A stretch of DNA of 64,000 bases from Rhodoferax koreense (GCF_001955695.1 NZ_CP019236.1:5736474-5800473), one strand, 5' to 3'. Counted from the stretch's first letter, positions 44,222-53,009 are shown. Notes: generated from the letters alone by a model not told the origin. Translations and numbers: made by a program.

Positions 44222-44884
44222 TTACCAGCGCGCGCCGAAAGTGGCGCGCAGTTCTGCGATCTGTGCTTCGGTCAAAGATGGCGTGGCCGCCGGGCAAAGC
44301 TGCATCAGCCGTGCCGTTTCCTCGAGTTCCTCGAGCGTGGCCATGGCGGCCGCGGGGCTGTCGTGCCACACGTTCGGGCCGAGCCGCGCCAGCATCACGG
44401 CACGGATCGGCGTGCCTTCTGCGCCATAACGCGCGATGGCCTGCGCCACCAGCGCGGCCGCGGCCGGGTCGCCGGGCCGGTGGTAGGGAATCAGCGGCAC
44501 ATGGCCGACCTTCATCACGAAGTAGGGCGTGAGCGCGGGCAGCAGTTCCGCGCCTGCCACCCGGAGGCTCAGCGCCACGCAATGGGTGCTGTGCGTGTGG
44601 ATGACACAGCGGGTTTTGGCATCAAATTGGCCCGCAGCGCTGTAGATGCCTGCGTGGAGCGCTATGGTTTTGCTAGCTTTGTCGCCACCGAGCTGCTGCG
44701 TGTTGGCATCGAGCCACGCGAGCCGCGCCGGGTCGAGCTGCCCCAGGCAGGCGTCGGTGGGCGTGATGAGAAAGCCGTCGTCGAGCCGCACGCTGATGTT
44801 GCCCGCCGTGGCATGCACATAGCCACGCGCGAACAGGCTCGCGCCGATGCGGCAGATTTCCTCGCGGGCCTGGGATTCGGTCAT
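44222..44884 (-). CDS. otnC: 3-oxo-tetronate 4-phosphate decarboxylase (class II aldolase family)
   Basis: A 220-residue zinc-dependent aldolase/decarboxylase. GNISVRL, the zinc motif [13 protein letters not shown] and YHRPGD mark the family. With otnK it turns 3-oxo-tetronate 4-phosphate into dihydroxyacetone phosphate and CO2. Codons for about residues 68-82 (around [11 protein letters not shown]) overlap a copy of the dispersed repeat (44656-44685), yet the frame stays open. The loop just after it is a little longer than in typical relatives. It starts 4 bp after otnK. Confidence 0.88.
   Translation of the reverse strand: MTESQAREEICRIGASLFARGYVHATAGNISVRLDDGFLITPTDACLGQLDPARLAWLDANTQQLGGDKASKTIALHAGIYSAAGQFDAKTRCVIHTHSTHCVALSLRVAGAELLPALTPYFVMKVGHVPLIPYHRPGDPAAAALVAQAIARYGAEGTPIRAVMLARLGPNVWHDSPAAAMATLEELEETARLMQLCPAATPSLTEAQIAELRATFGARW
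44656..44685. repeat. Dispersed AT-rich repeat, copy 3 (inside otnC)
   Basis: GCTATGGTTTTGCTAGC (44661-44677) and flanks resemble the reverse complement of the units at 13132 and 23893 (GCTATGTTTTTG ... AGCT). It is embedded in frame in otnC. Confidence 0.45.
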
Positions 44885-44888
44885 GGCG

Positions 44889-46163
44889 TCACGTCAACAG
44901 CTGGAAGGATTTGGTGAAGAAGTCGTCGGTCCCGAAGTTGCCCGACTTGAGCGTGAGATGCAAGCCGTCGCCGCGCGTGGCCGGCGACTGCGCATGGCAC
45001 CACGGCACGCCGGGGTCGATCTGCGGGCCGATCCTCAGCTGCGTGACCTCGAGCGCCTGCACACAGGCCCCCGAGGTTTCTCCGCCGGCCACCACCAGTT
45101 GGCGCACGCCGCAGTCGGCCACCAGGCCGCGCGCGATGGCCGCCAGGTGATGCTCGACCAGCGCTCCGGCCTCGGCCACGCCCAGCCGACTCTGCACGGC
45201 CTGGATGGCGCCGGCCTCGGCCGTCGAATAGACGAGCACCGGGCCATCGGCGAGCAGCGGCCCGGCCCAGGCCAGCACCTCGGCCACGGCGGCATCGCCA
45301 TGGTCGGCGAGGCGCAGCGGATCGATGGCGCGCGCGGGCCGGCCGCTGGCGATGAAATTTGCCACCTGGCGGTTCGTCGCGACCGAACAGCTGCCCGACA
45401 CCACGGCCTGTCGGCCGCGCGGCGGCGGCAGCACGCTGGCGGTGTTCGAAGGCGCGATCCCGAAGTTGGCTGGCAGGCCGATGGCCACGCCCGAGCCCGC
45501 GGTGACCAGCGGCATGCCCTTGAGCGCCGGGCCGAGGCGCAGCAGGTCGGCATTCGACACCGCGTCCACCACCGCCAGGCCGACACCCTGCGCTCGCAGC
45601 GCGGCGATGCGCGCCGTCACGGCATCGGCGCCCTGCGCCACCACCGAGTGGTCGATCAGGCCGACCTTCTTCCGGCTTTGCGCCTGCAGCACACGCACCA
45701 GGTTGGCGTCGCGCATCGGCGTGAGCGGATGGTCGCGCATGCCGCTCTCGTTCAGCAACACGTCGCCGACGAACAGGTAACCCTTGAACACGGTACGCCC
45801 GTTGTCGGGAAAGGCCGGCGTGGCGATCGTGAAATCGGTGCCGAGCGCTTCCATCAGCGCCTCGGCCACCGGGCCGATGTTGCCGGCGGCCGTGCTGTCG
45901 AAGGTGGAGCAGTACTTGAAGTAGATCTGCTCGGCGCCCTGGGCCTGCAGCCAGGCGAGCGCGGCCAGCGACTGGTCGATGGCCTCGGCGGCCGGCAGGG
46001 TGCGCGACTTCAGCGCCACCACCACGGCATCGGCTTCGGTGTCGAGCGGCGTTCCCGGTACGCCGATGGTCTGCACCGCGCGCATGCCGGCGCGCACGAG
46101 GTTGTTGGCGAGGTCGGTGGCGCCGGTGAAATCGTCGGCGATGCAGCCGAGTCGGATGGGCAT
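44889..46163 (-). CDS. otnK: 3-oxo-tetronate kinase (DUF1537/four-carbon acid sugar kinase)
   Basis: A 424-residue kinase of the two-domain SBD_N/NBD_C family. The N-terminus IRLGCIADDFTGATDLAN carries the sugar-acid-binding DD motif; VVSGSCSVATNRQV and the C-terminal VVAGGETSGACVQAL form the nucleotide site; LKSGNFGTDDFF ends the protein. It phosphorylates 3-oxo-tetronate at C4 before decarboxylation by OtnC. Length and motifs are complete. It sits centrally in the operon with gaps of 4 and 20 bp to its neighbours. Confidence 0.92.
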   Translation of the reverse strand: MPIRLGCIADDFTGATDLANNLVRAGMRAVQTIGVPGTPLDTEADAVVVALKSRTLPAAEAIDQSLAALAWLQAQGAEQIYFKYCSTFDSTAAGNIGPVAEALMEALGTDFTIATPAFPDNGRTVFKGYLFVGDVLLNESGMRDHPLTPMRDANLVRVLQAQSRKKVGLIDHSVVAQGADAVTARIAALRAQGVGLAVVDAVSNADLLRLGPALKGMPLVTAGSGVAIGLPANFGIAPSNTASVLPPPRGRQAVVSGSCSVATNRQVANFIASGRPARAIDPLRLADHGDAAVAEVLAWAGPLLADGPVLVYSTAEAGAIQAVQSRLGVAEAGALVEHHLAAIARGLVADCGVRQLVVAGGETSGACVQALEVTQLRIGPQIDPGVPWCHAQSPATRGDGLHLTLKSGNFGTDDFFTKSFQLLT

Positions 46164-46183
46164 GGGTGGGCTCCTCGGAGGTT

Positions 46184-47017
46184 TCAGGCCGCGGCGGGCG
46201 AGGTGGTGCGCACGAAGAAATCGACGATCTTGGCCATCTGCCCGTTCATCATTTCACGGCCGCGCACCGTGCGGCAACCGCAGGCTTCGGCCAGCGCCAG
46301 CAGGGGCGTGCGTTCGGGCTTGACGATGGCATCGAAGACGATGAGTTCGGGGGGCAGGCGGTCCAGCTCGATCGGGCGGCGCGGGTCGTCCAGCATGCCG
46401 ACCGGCGATGCGTTGAACAAGATGTCGATGTGCTCGACCGTGGGCGGCCCGACGGACACTTCGGTGGCCGGGCTCATGGCGCGGGCCTGCGCGGCCATGT
46501 GTTCGGCGCGCGCACCATCCAGGTCGAACAGCCGCATGGTGCGTGGCTTCTCGCTGGCGACCGCGGCGCAGATGGCCGAACCCGCACCGCCCAGGCCGAT
46601 CAGCATCACGCGCTGGCCAGCCAGGCCGTAGCCGCGGCGGCGGAAGGCTTCGACACAACCGATGCCGTCGAAGATTTCCGCGGCCCAGCGGCCGTCGGGC
46701 CGGCGCGCCAGGGCGTTGAGCGCGCCCACGGCGCGGGCCTGCGGTCCGATCTCCTGCGCCAGCGCCAGCGCGCGGGCCTTGTATGGAATGGTGAAGATGA
46801 GGCCGTCGAGGTTATGGATCTTCAGGATCTCGGGCATGGCGCGGTCGAAATCGGCCTGCCGCACGTGCAGCGGCAGCAGCAACGCGTCGAGGCCGCGCCG
46901 CTGCAGCTCGAAGGTGGCCATCTCGGGCGAGCGCACCTGCTCGATCGGGTCGCCGACGATGCCGAACAGCCGCGTCCTGCCCGAGACGAAATCGACCTGT
47001 GTCTGCACCTCGGCCAT
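46184..47017 (-). CDS. Shikimate dehydrogenase-like oxidoreductase (AroE family paralog)
   Basis: A 277-residue AroE-family protein. The catalytic Lys80 (FTIPYKARA) and Asp117 (EIFDGIG) are kept, as are the NADP loop IGLGGAGSAI, FNASPVG and the Gln in MNGQMAK. The first of the two shikimate-binding serines is replaced (Val28 in EQVRSPEM, Ser30 kept) and the usual SPxxHN is SPEMAT. This argues against shikimate as the substrate. It lies inside the tetronate operon, so a different sugar-acid or cyclic acid oxidation is likely (inference). Quinate/shikimate dehydrogenase is the conventional label. Confidence 0.82.
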   Translation of the reverse strand: MAEVQTQVDFVSGRTRLFGIVGDPIEQVRSPEMATFELQRRGLDALLLPLHVRQADFDRAMPEILKIHNLDGLIFTIPYKARALALAQEIGPQARAVGALNALARRPDGRWAAEIFDGIGCVEAFRRRGYGLAGQRVMLIGLGGAGSAICAAVASEKPRTMRLFDLDGARAEHMAAQARAMSPATEVSVGPPTVEHIDILFNASPVGMLDDPRRPIELDRLPPELIVFDAIVKPERTPLLALAEACGCRTVRGREMMNGQMAKIVDFFVRTTSPAAA

Positions 47018-47034
47018 CAATCGTGCGCCTTGGC

Positions 47035-47952
47035 CTAGGGCAACTCGATGCCCGGGAATATCTTGATCACCGCGCTGTCGTCTTCCTTGGCGAAGCCGGC
47101 GGTCGAGGCCTGCATGAACATCTGGTGCGCCGTGCTGGACAGCGGCAGCGGGAACTTGCTCGCGCGCGCCATGTCGAGCACCAGGCCCAGGTCCTTCACG
47201 AAGATGTCGACGGCCGACAGCGGCGTGTAGTCGGCTGCCAGCACATGGGCCATGCGGTTCTCGAACATCCAGCTGTTGCCGGCGCTGTGGGTGATGACCT
47301 CGTACAGCGAAGCCGGGTCCACGCCCGCGCGCAGGCCGAGCGCCATGGCCTCGGCGGCGGCGGCGATGTGCACGCCGGCCAGCAGCTGGTTGATGATCTT
47401 CACCTGGCTGCCGGCGCCGGCCTTGTCGCCGAGCCGGTACACCTTGGCGGCCATGGCGTCCAGGGTATCGCCGGCCCGGGCATAGGCTTCGGGCGTGGCG
47501 GCGGTCATCATCGTCATCTCGCCGGACGCGGCCTTGGCGGCACCACCGGAAATCGGCGCGTCGATGTAGAGCAGGCCCAGCGCGGCGAGCCGGGCTTCGA
47601 GCGCGATGGACCAGTTCGGGTCGACGGTGGAGCACATCACGAACACGCTGCCGGGCTTGAGCGAGGCCGCCAGGCTCGGGCCATCGGCCTGGCCGAACAA
47701 CACGGCCTCGGTCTGCGCGGCATTCACCACCACCGAGACCACCACGTCGCAGGCCGCGCCGAGTTCGGCCAGCGACGTGCAGGCCACGCCGCCTTCCGCC
47801 GCGAAAGCCTCGGCCGCCTCGCGGCGTACGTCGAACACATGCACGCGATGGCCGGCGCGGCGCAATGACCGGGCCATGCCACCGCCCATGGCGCCCAGGC
47901 CGATCACGCCGATGTGCCGAGCTTCCATGTTCCCATCCGCCGGTTCTGCCAT
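47035..47952 (-). CDS. ltnD: L-threonate 2-dehydrogenase (beta-hydroxyacid dehydrogenase family)
   Basis: A 305-residue NAD-dependent dehydrogenase. It has the Rossmann motif IGVIGLGAMGGGMARSL, the substrate motif YIDAPISGGAAKAASGE, and the catalytic Lys in QVKIINQLLAG. With otnK, otnC and otnI in the same operon, L-threonate 2-dehydrogenase (LtnD) is the best fit; tartronate semialdehyde or 3-hydroxyisobutyrate dehydrogenase are relatives. ATG 47952 follows a near-perfect AGGAGGTGG. It is the first enzyme gene after the GntR regulator. Confidence 0.88.
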   Translation of the reverse strand: MAEPADGNMEARHIGVIGLGAMGGGMARSLRRAGHRVHVFDVRREAAEAFAAEGGVACTSLAELGAACDVVVSVVVNAAQTEAVLFGQADGPSLAASLKPGSVFVMCSTVDPNWSIALEARLAALGLLYIDAPISGGAAKAASGEMTMMTAATPEAYARAGDTLDAMAAKVYRLGDKAGAGSQVKIINQLLAGVHIAAAAEAMALGLRAGVDPASLYEVITHSAGNSWMFENRMAHVLAADYTPLSAVDIFVKDLGLVLDMARASKFPLPLSSTAHQMFMQASTAGFAKEDDSAVIKIFPGIELP

Positions 47953-47973
47953 GTCCACCTCCTGAATTGAGCT

Positions 47974-47990
47974 GGTTATCATACAACTTT
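47974..47990. promoter_or_regulatory. Candidate GntR operator before ltnD
   Basis: In the gap between gntR and ltnD, the leftward strand reads AGTTGTATGATAACC. The block TTGTATGA recurs at the start of the gntR gene (48819-48826), where it includes the start codon. The repeat suggests one regulator binding in front of both genes; the second copy could be coincidental because it overlaps coding sequence. Confidence 0.35.
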
Positions 47991-48027
47991 GGGCCATGGC
48001 CGATGTCCGGGTAACCCCCGTGGCGGC

Positions 48028-48822
48028 TCAGCGTCCCGCGCTCGCCGCGCCTGCCGGCAGGGCCTTGACCAGCGGTTCGGCGAGCCGGTCGCCAGCCTGG
48101 CGCCAGAACGAGGAATCGGCGAGTTCGATGCGCCGGATGGCATTGCCCATGTGGGCCGCGGCCGCGGTGCGGGCCTGCAGCGCATCGCCGGCTTCGATGG
48201 CGTCGACGATGGCCGCGTGTTCGGCCAGCACCTGCTCCATGAAGTCGGCGCGGCGGGCCTCGTTGGCCCGTGTCACCCGCGTGGCGCCGCGCAGGAACTG
48301 CGCCAGGTAATCGAGCGTGCCAATGAGGAAGGGGTTGCGCGCCGCATCGGCGATGGCACGGTGGAACAGCACGTCCTCCTCCACGCCGTCGCCGCCCGCG
48401 CGCACGGCGCGGTCCAGCGCGCGCACCGTCTGGCGGATGTGGCGGATGTCGGCCGCGCGCCGGCGTTCGGCGGCCAGCCCCGCGACCTCGGCTTCCAGCG
48501 CGCGGCGCACTTCGACCATCTGGATCACGGCGGTCTTGCTCTCGGCATGGTGGGCGTCGAAGTTCAGCGGCGCAAACGGCCGCGTGGCACTGACGAACAC
48601 CCCGCTGCCCTGGCGCGAATCGACCAGGCCCAGCGACTTCATGCGCGACACGGCCTCTCGCACCACGGTGCGGCTCACCTGGAACTGCTCGACGAGCCGG
48701 GCCTCGGGCGGCAGGCGAGCGCCGGGCGCGAGCCGGCCGGTGTGGATTTCAGCGGCAAGCTGCTGCGCGACCTGGTCGGAGAGGCGGGCGCCGCTGGTCA
48801 CGGGCGAGAACTGAGTGGTCAT
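48028..48822 (-). CDS. GntR family (FadR/FCD-type) transcriptional regulator
   Basis: A 264-residue regulator. The winged helix spans about residues 12-80 (AAEIHTGRLAPGARLPPEA, VSRTVVREAVSRMKSLG, GSGVFV) and the FCD ligand domain follows, with the metal-binding pattern starting at DVLFHRAIADAARN. It is the promoter-proximal gene of the tetronate operon and probably represses it until a tetronate or intermediate binds. Unlike the GntR protein at 32928 it lacks basic tails. Confidence 0.93.
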   Translation of the reverse strand: MTTQFSPVTSGARLSDQVAQQLAAEIHTGRLAPGARLPPEARLVEQFQVSRTVVREAVSRMKSLGLVDSRQGSGVFVSATRPFAPLNFDAHHAESKTAVIQMVEVRRALEAEVAGLAAERRRAADIRHIRQTVRALDRAVRAGGDGVEEDVLFHRAIADAARNPFLIGTLDYLAQFLRGATRVTRANEARRADFMEQVLAEHAAIVDAIEAGDALQARTAAAAHMGNAIRRIELADSSFWRQAGDRLAEPLVKALPAGAASAGR

Positions 48823-48911
48823 ACAAAAGACAGCATCGGGAATGCGTCCAGCATAACCAATTGCCGAGCGGCCCTACCCAGTGTCTACCCGGTGGCAACC
48901 CAATGACGGTG

Positions 48912-49496
48912 CTATCCCTTCTGGAACTTGAACACCGCGGTGCTGGCCCGCAGGTTGGGCAGGCTGCGCACCTCGCGGCCTTCCTGCAGGCCGAAGGCAT
49001 CGACCACGCGCAGGCCGTTCTTCGCGGCCAGCACCTCGAAATCCTTGAAGGTGCCGACGCGGATGTTGGGCGTGTCGTACCACTGGTAGGGCAGGCGCTT
49101 GGTGACCGGCATGCGGCCGCGCAGCACGCTCATGCGGTTGGGCCAGTGCGCGAAGTTGGGAAAGGCGACGATGCCGGTACGTCCCACACGCGCGGTTTCG
49201 CGCAGCATGACTTCGGCGTTGCGCAGGTGCTGCAAGGTGTCGATCTGCAGCACCACGTCGAAGGAGGCGTCTTCGAACAGCGCCAGGCCCTGGTCGAGGT
49301 TGAGCTGGATCACGTTCACGCCGCGCTGCACACAGGCCAGCACGTTGGTATCGGCGATCTCCACGCCGTAGCCGGTGCAGCCGCGGTGCGTCTGCAGGTG
49401 CGCCAGCAGCGCGCCGTCGCCGCAGCCCAGGTCGAGCACGCGCGAGCCTGGCGGCACCAGTTCGGCGATCGAGTGGATGGTGGTCATGTCGCTCAT
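48912..49496 (-). CDS. metW: Methionine biosynthesis protein MetW
   Basis: A 194-residue SAM-dependent methyltransferase-fold protein. The SAM loop is [15 protein letters not shown] and the MetW-specific block [20 protein letters not shown] is present. MetW is required with MetX for homoserine O-acylation in many proteobacteria. ATG 49496 overlaps the metX stop by 4 nt; ATG 49487 three codons on is an alternative. Length is normal. Confidence 0.95.
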   Translation of the reverse strand: MSDMTTIHSIAELVPPGSRVLDLGCGDGALLAHLQTHRGCTGYGVEIADTNVLACVQRGVNVIQLNLDQGLALFEDASFDVVLQIDTLQHLRNAEVMLRETARVGRTGIVAFPNFAHWPNRMSVLRGRMPVTKRLPYQWYDTPNIRVGTFKDFEVLAAKNGLRVVDAFGLQEGREVRSLPNLRASTAVFKFQKG

Positions 49497-50635
49497 GCCA
49501 ATTCCTTCGCGATGCCTTCGAAGTAGGACCGCACCACGTTCATGTAACGCGCATCGTCGAGCAGGAATGCGTCGTGACCATGCGGCGCATCGATCTCGGC
49601 GTAACTCAGGTTGCGCTGGTTGTCGAGCAAGGCGCGCACCATCTCGCGGCTGCGCTGCGGCGAGAACCGCCAGTCGGTGCTGAAGCTCACCAGCAGGAAC
49701 TTGCAGGTAGCGCGCGCCAGGGCCTGGCTCAGGTTGCCGTTGAAAGCCAGCGCCGGATCGAAGTAGTCGAGCGCGCGCGTGATCAGCAGGTAGGTGTTGG
49801 CGTCGAAGTATTCGCTGAACTTGTCGCCCTGGTAGCGCAGGTAGCTCTCGATCTGGAACTCGACGTCCTGCGTCGAATAGCGGTAGCCGGTGGCACTGCC
49901 GACCACGGCTTCCCGGAGCTCGCGGCCGAATTTCTCGTTCATCACGTCGTCGCTGAGGTAGGTGATGTGGCCGATCATGCGCGCGATGCGCAGGCCGCGT
50001 TTGGGCACCACGTTGTGCCGGTAGAAGTGGCCGCCGTGGAAGTCGGGGTCGGTGACGATGGCGCGGCGCGCGACTTCGTTGAAGGCGATGTTCTCCGCCG
50101 TGAGGTTGGGCGCGCTGGCGATCACCACCGCATGGCGCACGCGCTCGGGGTATTGCAGCGTCCAGGACAGCGCCTGCATGCCGCCGAGGCTGCCGCCCAT
50201 CACCGCGGCCAGCTGCGTGATGCCCAGCGCGTCGAGCAGGCGGGCTTGGGCGTTGACCCAGTCCTCGACGGTGACCACGGGGAAGTCGGCGCCATAGACC
50301 TCGCCGGTGTCGGGATTGGTGTGCATCGGCCCGGTGGAGCCGAAACACGAACCGAGGTTGTTCACGCCGATGACGAAGAAGCGGTCGGTGTCCAGCGGCT
50401 TGCCCGGGCCGATCATGTTGTCCCACCAGCCCTCGCTGCCGGGCTGGCCTTCGTAGACACCGGCCACGTGGTGGGAAGCGTTGAGCGCGTGGCAGACGAG
50501 CACCGCGTTGGAACGCGCCGCATTCAGCGCGCCGTAGGTCTCGTAGCTCAGCGCATAGTCGCGGATGGACGCACCGCTCTGCAGGGCCAGCGGCTCGGCA
50601 AACGGCATGGATTGGGGTATCGCAATAAAGGACAT
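49493..50635 (-). CDS. metX: Homoserine O-acyltransferase MetX
   Basis: Alpha/beta-hydrolase-fold enzyme of 380 residues that acylates homoserine in methionine synthesis. The nucleophile is Ser149 in [10 protein letters not shown]; the Asp is in STDWRFSP and the His in PHGHDAFL. Whether the donor is succinyl- or acetyl-CoA cannot be decided by eye; many proteobacterial MetX proteins next to metW use succinyl-CoA. The ATG at 50635 has no Shine-Dalgarno and follows the U-tract of a terminator by 6 nt. ATG codon 10 is an alternative but also lacks one. A SAM-II-type aptamer lies upstream. Confidence 0.95.
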   Translation of the reverse strand: MSFIAIPQSMPFAEPLALQSGASIRDYALSYETYGALNAARSNAVLVCHALNASHHVAGVYEGQPGSEGWWDNMIGPGKPLDTDRFFVIGVNNLGSCFGSTGPMHTNPDTGEVYGADFPVVTVEDWVNAQARLLDALGITQLAAVMGGSLGGMQALSWTLQYPERVRHAVVIASAPNLTAENIAFNEVARRAIVTDPDFHGGHFYRHNVVPKRGLRIARMIGHITYLSDDVMNEKFGRELREAVVGSATGYRYSTQDVEFQIESYLRYQGDKFSEYFDANTYLLITRALDYFDPALAFNGNLSQALARATCKFLLVSFSTDWRFSPQRSREMVRALLDNQRNLSYAEIDAPHGHDAFLLDDARYMNVVRSYFEGIAKELA

Positions 50636-50641
50636 GGCAAC

Positions 50642-50675
50642 AAAAAACCCGGCATCGCTAAAAACGAGGCCGGGT
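50642..50675 (-). terminator. Leader terminator between the SAM-II aptamer and metX
   Basis: On the metX strand, ACCCGGC ... GCCGGGT (arms 50669-50675 and 50648-50653) with inner TCG/CGA pairs forms a stem followed by TTTTTT (50647-50642). The U-tract ends 6 nt before the metX ATG. It is placed to act as the expression platform of the riboswitch, or to stop read-through from the upstream gene. Confidence 0.75.
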
Positions 50676-50693
50676 CATGGGGTCCGATGTCGT

Positions 50694-50743
50694 CTTTAGC
50701 TGAATTTCTAAAGCGCCCGCAAGCTGGAAACAAATCGGCGCGA
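50694..50743 (-). promoter_or_regulatory. SAM-II (metA/SAM-alpha) riboswitch aptamer
   Basis: Read on the metX strand the element runs TCGCGCCGATTTG ... AGCTTGCGGGCGC ... CAGCTAAAG. It keeps the SAM-II order: a GCGCC/GGCGC P1 stem, the conserved GATTT after the first arm, the AGCTTGC loop segment and the 3' GCTAAA that closes the pseudoknot. SAM-II elements sense S-adenosylmethionine and repress metX/metA. The call is by eye; a covariance search would settle it. Confidence 0.8.
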
Positions 50744-50764
50744 CTGGAATTTTAGCGCATCGCC

Positions 50765-51337
50765 TCAGCCCAGCGAAACGCCGTTGAACAGCGCCAGCAA
50801 GCCGAGCGCGAGAAAGAACAGCGCCGACACGCGGTGCACGATCTTGATGGGCACCAGGCGCGTCACGCGTTCACCGAGCCAGACCACAGGCGCGTTGGCC
50901 AGCATCATGCCGAAGGTGGTGCCCGCGACGACCCAGGCGTAGGCGCTGAACTTCGCGGCCAGCATCACCGTGGCGATCTGCGTCTTGTCGCCCATCTCGG
51001 CCAGGAAGAACATCAGCACCGTGGTGCCGAACACGCCGAAACGCGGCACCTTGTCGGCCTCGTCGTCGTCCAGCTTGTCGGGGATCAGCATCCAGCCGGC
51101 CATCGCGATGAACGACAGGCCGAGCACCCAGCGCAGCACATCGGGGCCGAGCTGCGTGGTGACCCAGGCGCCGACCGCGCCGGCCAGCGCGTGGTTGATC
51201 AGGGTGGCGGTCAGGATGCCGAGCACGATCGGCCAGGGTTTTTTGAACCGGGCGGCCAGCACGAGGGCGAGCAGCTGGGTTTTGTCACCCATTTCCGCGA
51301 GGGCGACGATACCGGTTGAGACGAGAAAAGCTTCCAT
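50765..51337 (-). CDS. TMEM165/GDT1 family manganese exporter
   Basis: Inner-membrane protein of 190 residues with six predicted helices in two related halves. Each half has the cation-binding motif EMGDKTQ (residues 15-21 and about 100-106), diagnostic of the UPF0016/GDT1 family that moves Mn2+ or Ca2+ against H+. ATG 51337 has GGAG 6 nt upstream; a longer upstream frame runs into leader RNA and is not used. The preceding yybP-ykoY leader strongly supports Mn2+ export (MneA-like). Confidence 0.93.
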   Translation of the reverse strand: MEAFLVSTGIVALAEMGDKTQLLALVLAARFKKPWPIVLGILTATLINHALAGAVGAWVTTQLGPDVLRWVLGLSFIAMAGWMLIPDKLDDDEADKVPRFGVFGTTVLMFFLAEMGDKTQIATVMLAAKFSAYAWVVAGTTFGMMLANAPVVWLGERVTRLVPIKIVHRVSALFFLALGLLALFNGVSLG

Positions 51338-51407
51338 GGGGTACTCCGGCCGGTCAACACGAACCAATGACTGCACGGCATCCCCGGCCTGAAACGGAGG
51401 CTATGCA

Positions 51408-51556
51408 GTCAAAGGTCTCGCTGAATCCGAAAACTTCCCGGGGCGGGAAATCCGAAGAATCGCTTGCACCATGTCCGGGCCGCAGCGCGAAGGCGACGGT
51501 CGTACAAGTCTGTTGATGCAAGCCCCTCTCAATGAAGAAGGGTGGCTACTCCCCAA
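51408..51556 (-). promoter_or_regulatory. yybP-ykoY manganese riboswitch
   Basis: On the exporter strand the element begins TTGGGGAGTAGCC (conserved L1 loop region at 51544-51556), passes a GCATCAAC segment, and closes with GCGAGACCTTTG (51410-51421), the conserved L3/3' block. Both ends match the Mn2+-sensing yybP-ykoY family. Directly after it, GACTGCA/TGCAGTC (51404-51410 with 51369-51375) forms a further hairpin without a U-tract. A CTCCG in that hairpin is complementary to the CGGAG ribosome site of the exporter, suggesting translational control (inference). Confidence 0.85.
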
Positions 51557-51674
51557 TGACAACCCCAGTGTAAGGCCGCTTGCTGCAACCTTCGGGTAAA
51601 CCCCCAAAAAAAGTCTTTAACAATAACCACTTGCACTTGCGAGGAACTTTTTAGGAAAACCGCCGAAGATGGCG

Positions 51675-51816
51675 CATAATGCTCGCGTGCCTGCTGAATA
51701 CAGCAGCACAGGTTTGCGGTGATTAGTCAGTTTCGCGTCTGTTAAGTCTTCATTGGTTTGTTGATTGCGGTTATCGGACTCCATCGCGTTTGCGCTTTTT
51801 TTCAAGGAGTCCTTCC
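51675..51816 (+). promoter_or_regulatory. Promoter and leader of the first RRM gene, with SD-pairing hairpin
   Basis: CATAAT at 51675-51680 is a -10-like element, implying a leader of about 130 nt. The leader shares GTTTGCGGTG, GTTTCGCG and GGACTCCATCGC with the leader of the second RRM gene. GGACTCC (51776-51782) is fully complementary to GGAGTCC (51806-51812), which includes the Shine-Dalgarno AAGGAG; the loop is 23 nt. Confidence 0.65.
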
Positions 51817-52179
51817 ATGGGCAACAAACTTTACGTGGGCAACCTGCCCTATTCTTTCCGCGACGACGACATGCACCAGGCCTTCAGCCAGTTCGGTTCG
51901 ATCACCTCCGCAAAGGTCATGATGGAACGCGACACCGGCCGCTCCAAGGGTTTCGGCTTTGTCGAAATGGGCAACGATGCCGAAGCACAAGCAGCCATCA
52001 AGGGCATGAACGGTCACTCCGTCGGCGGCCGTGATCTGGTTGTCAACGAAGCTCGTCCGATGGAAGCGCGTCCTCCCCGCACTGGCGGCGGTGGCGGCTA
52101 CGGCGGCGGTTCCGGTGGTGGCGGCTACGGTGGTGGTGGCGGCGGCGGCGGTTACGGCGGTGGCCGCAACAGCTACTAA
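51817..52179 (+). CDS. Glycine-rich RRM RNA-binding protein
   Basis: A 120-residue protein: one RRM domain (residues 3-80) with RNP2 LYVGNL (5-10) and RNP1 KGFGFVEM (44-51), then a tail of Gly/Tyr repeats (GGYGGG) ending RNSY. Such small RRM proteins act as cold-inducible RNA chaperones in cyanobacteria and are widespread in Burkholderiales; the target RNAs here are unknown. AAGGAG precedes the ATG at 51817. It is the first of two tandem paralogs and has its own terminator. Confidence 0.93.
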   Translation: MGNKLYVGNLPYSFRDDDMHQAFSQFGSITSAKVMMERDTGRSKGFGFVEMGNDAEAQAAIKGMNGHSVGGRDLVVNEARPMEARPPRTGGGGGYGGGSGGGGYGGGGGGGGYGGGRNSY

Positions 52180-52217
52180 GCACTTGCACCAGCTTGGCTC
52201 CGCGCCAGGCAATGCAT

Positions 52218-52246
52218 CAAAAAGGGGCCTTCGGGCCCTTTTTTGT
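52218..52246 (+). terminator. Intrinsic terminator of the first RRM gene
   Basis: A stem of AAAAGGGGCC/GGCCCTTTTTT type around a TTCG tetraloop, ending in a T-run, 40 bp after the stop. Confidence 0.9.
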
Positions 52247-52286
52247 TGCCCTTATCGGGCATGGAAATCCATCACGTTTTTTTTGT

Positions 52287-52436
52287 TTGATTTCAGGCGG
52301 AGTGGTCGCATAATGCAAAAGTGTGGTTGCAAAAACTGCGCAAGTTTGCGGTGTCGGTCGGTTTCGCGCCCTAGAGTTCGGTTTGTTTCTTGCAGGACTC
52401 CATCGCTTTATTAATGTGTTTTTGAGGAGTCCCGTG
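52287..52436 (+). promoter_or_regulatory. Promoter and leader of the second RRM gene, with SD-pairing hairpin
   Basis: TTGATT (52287-52292), a 16-bp spacer and CATAAT (52309-52314) give a plausible promoter and a leader of about 115 nt. As in the first paralog, GGACTCC (52395-52401) pairs perfectly with GGAGTCC (52426-52432), covering the GAGGAG ribosome site; the loop is 24 nt. Confidence 0.65.
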
Positions 52437-52970
<534 letters not shown>

Positions 52971-53009
52971 TCGCAGCAGCGCGCGCAGAGCAATGCGCGC
53001 TCCTGTCAC

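Noticed and set aside
44198..44582. N-terminal extension of otnI overlapping otnC
   Set aside because: It is in a different frame over the otnC coding region and adds no family sequence; ATG 44198 begins the conserved protein.
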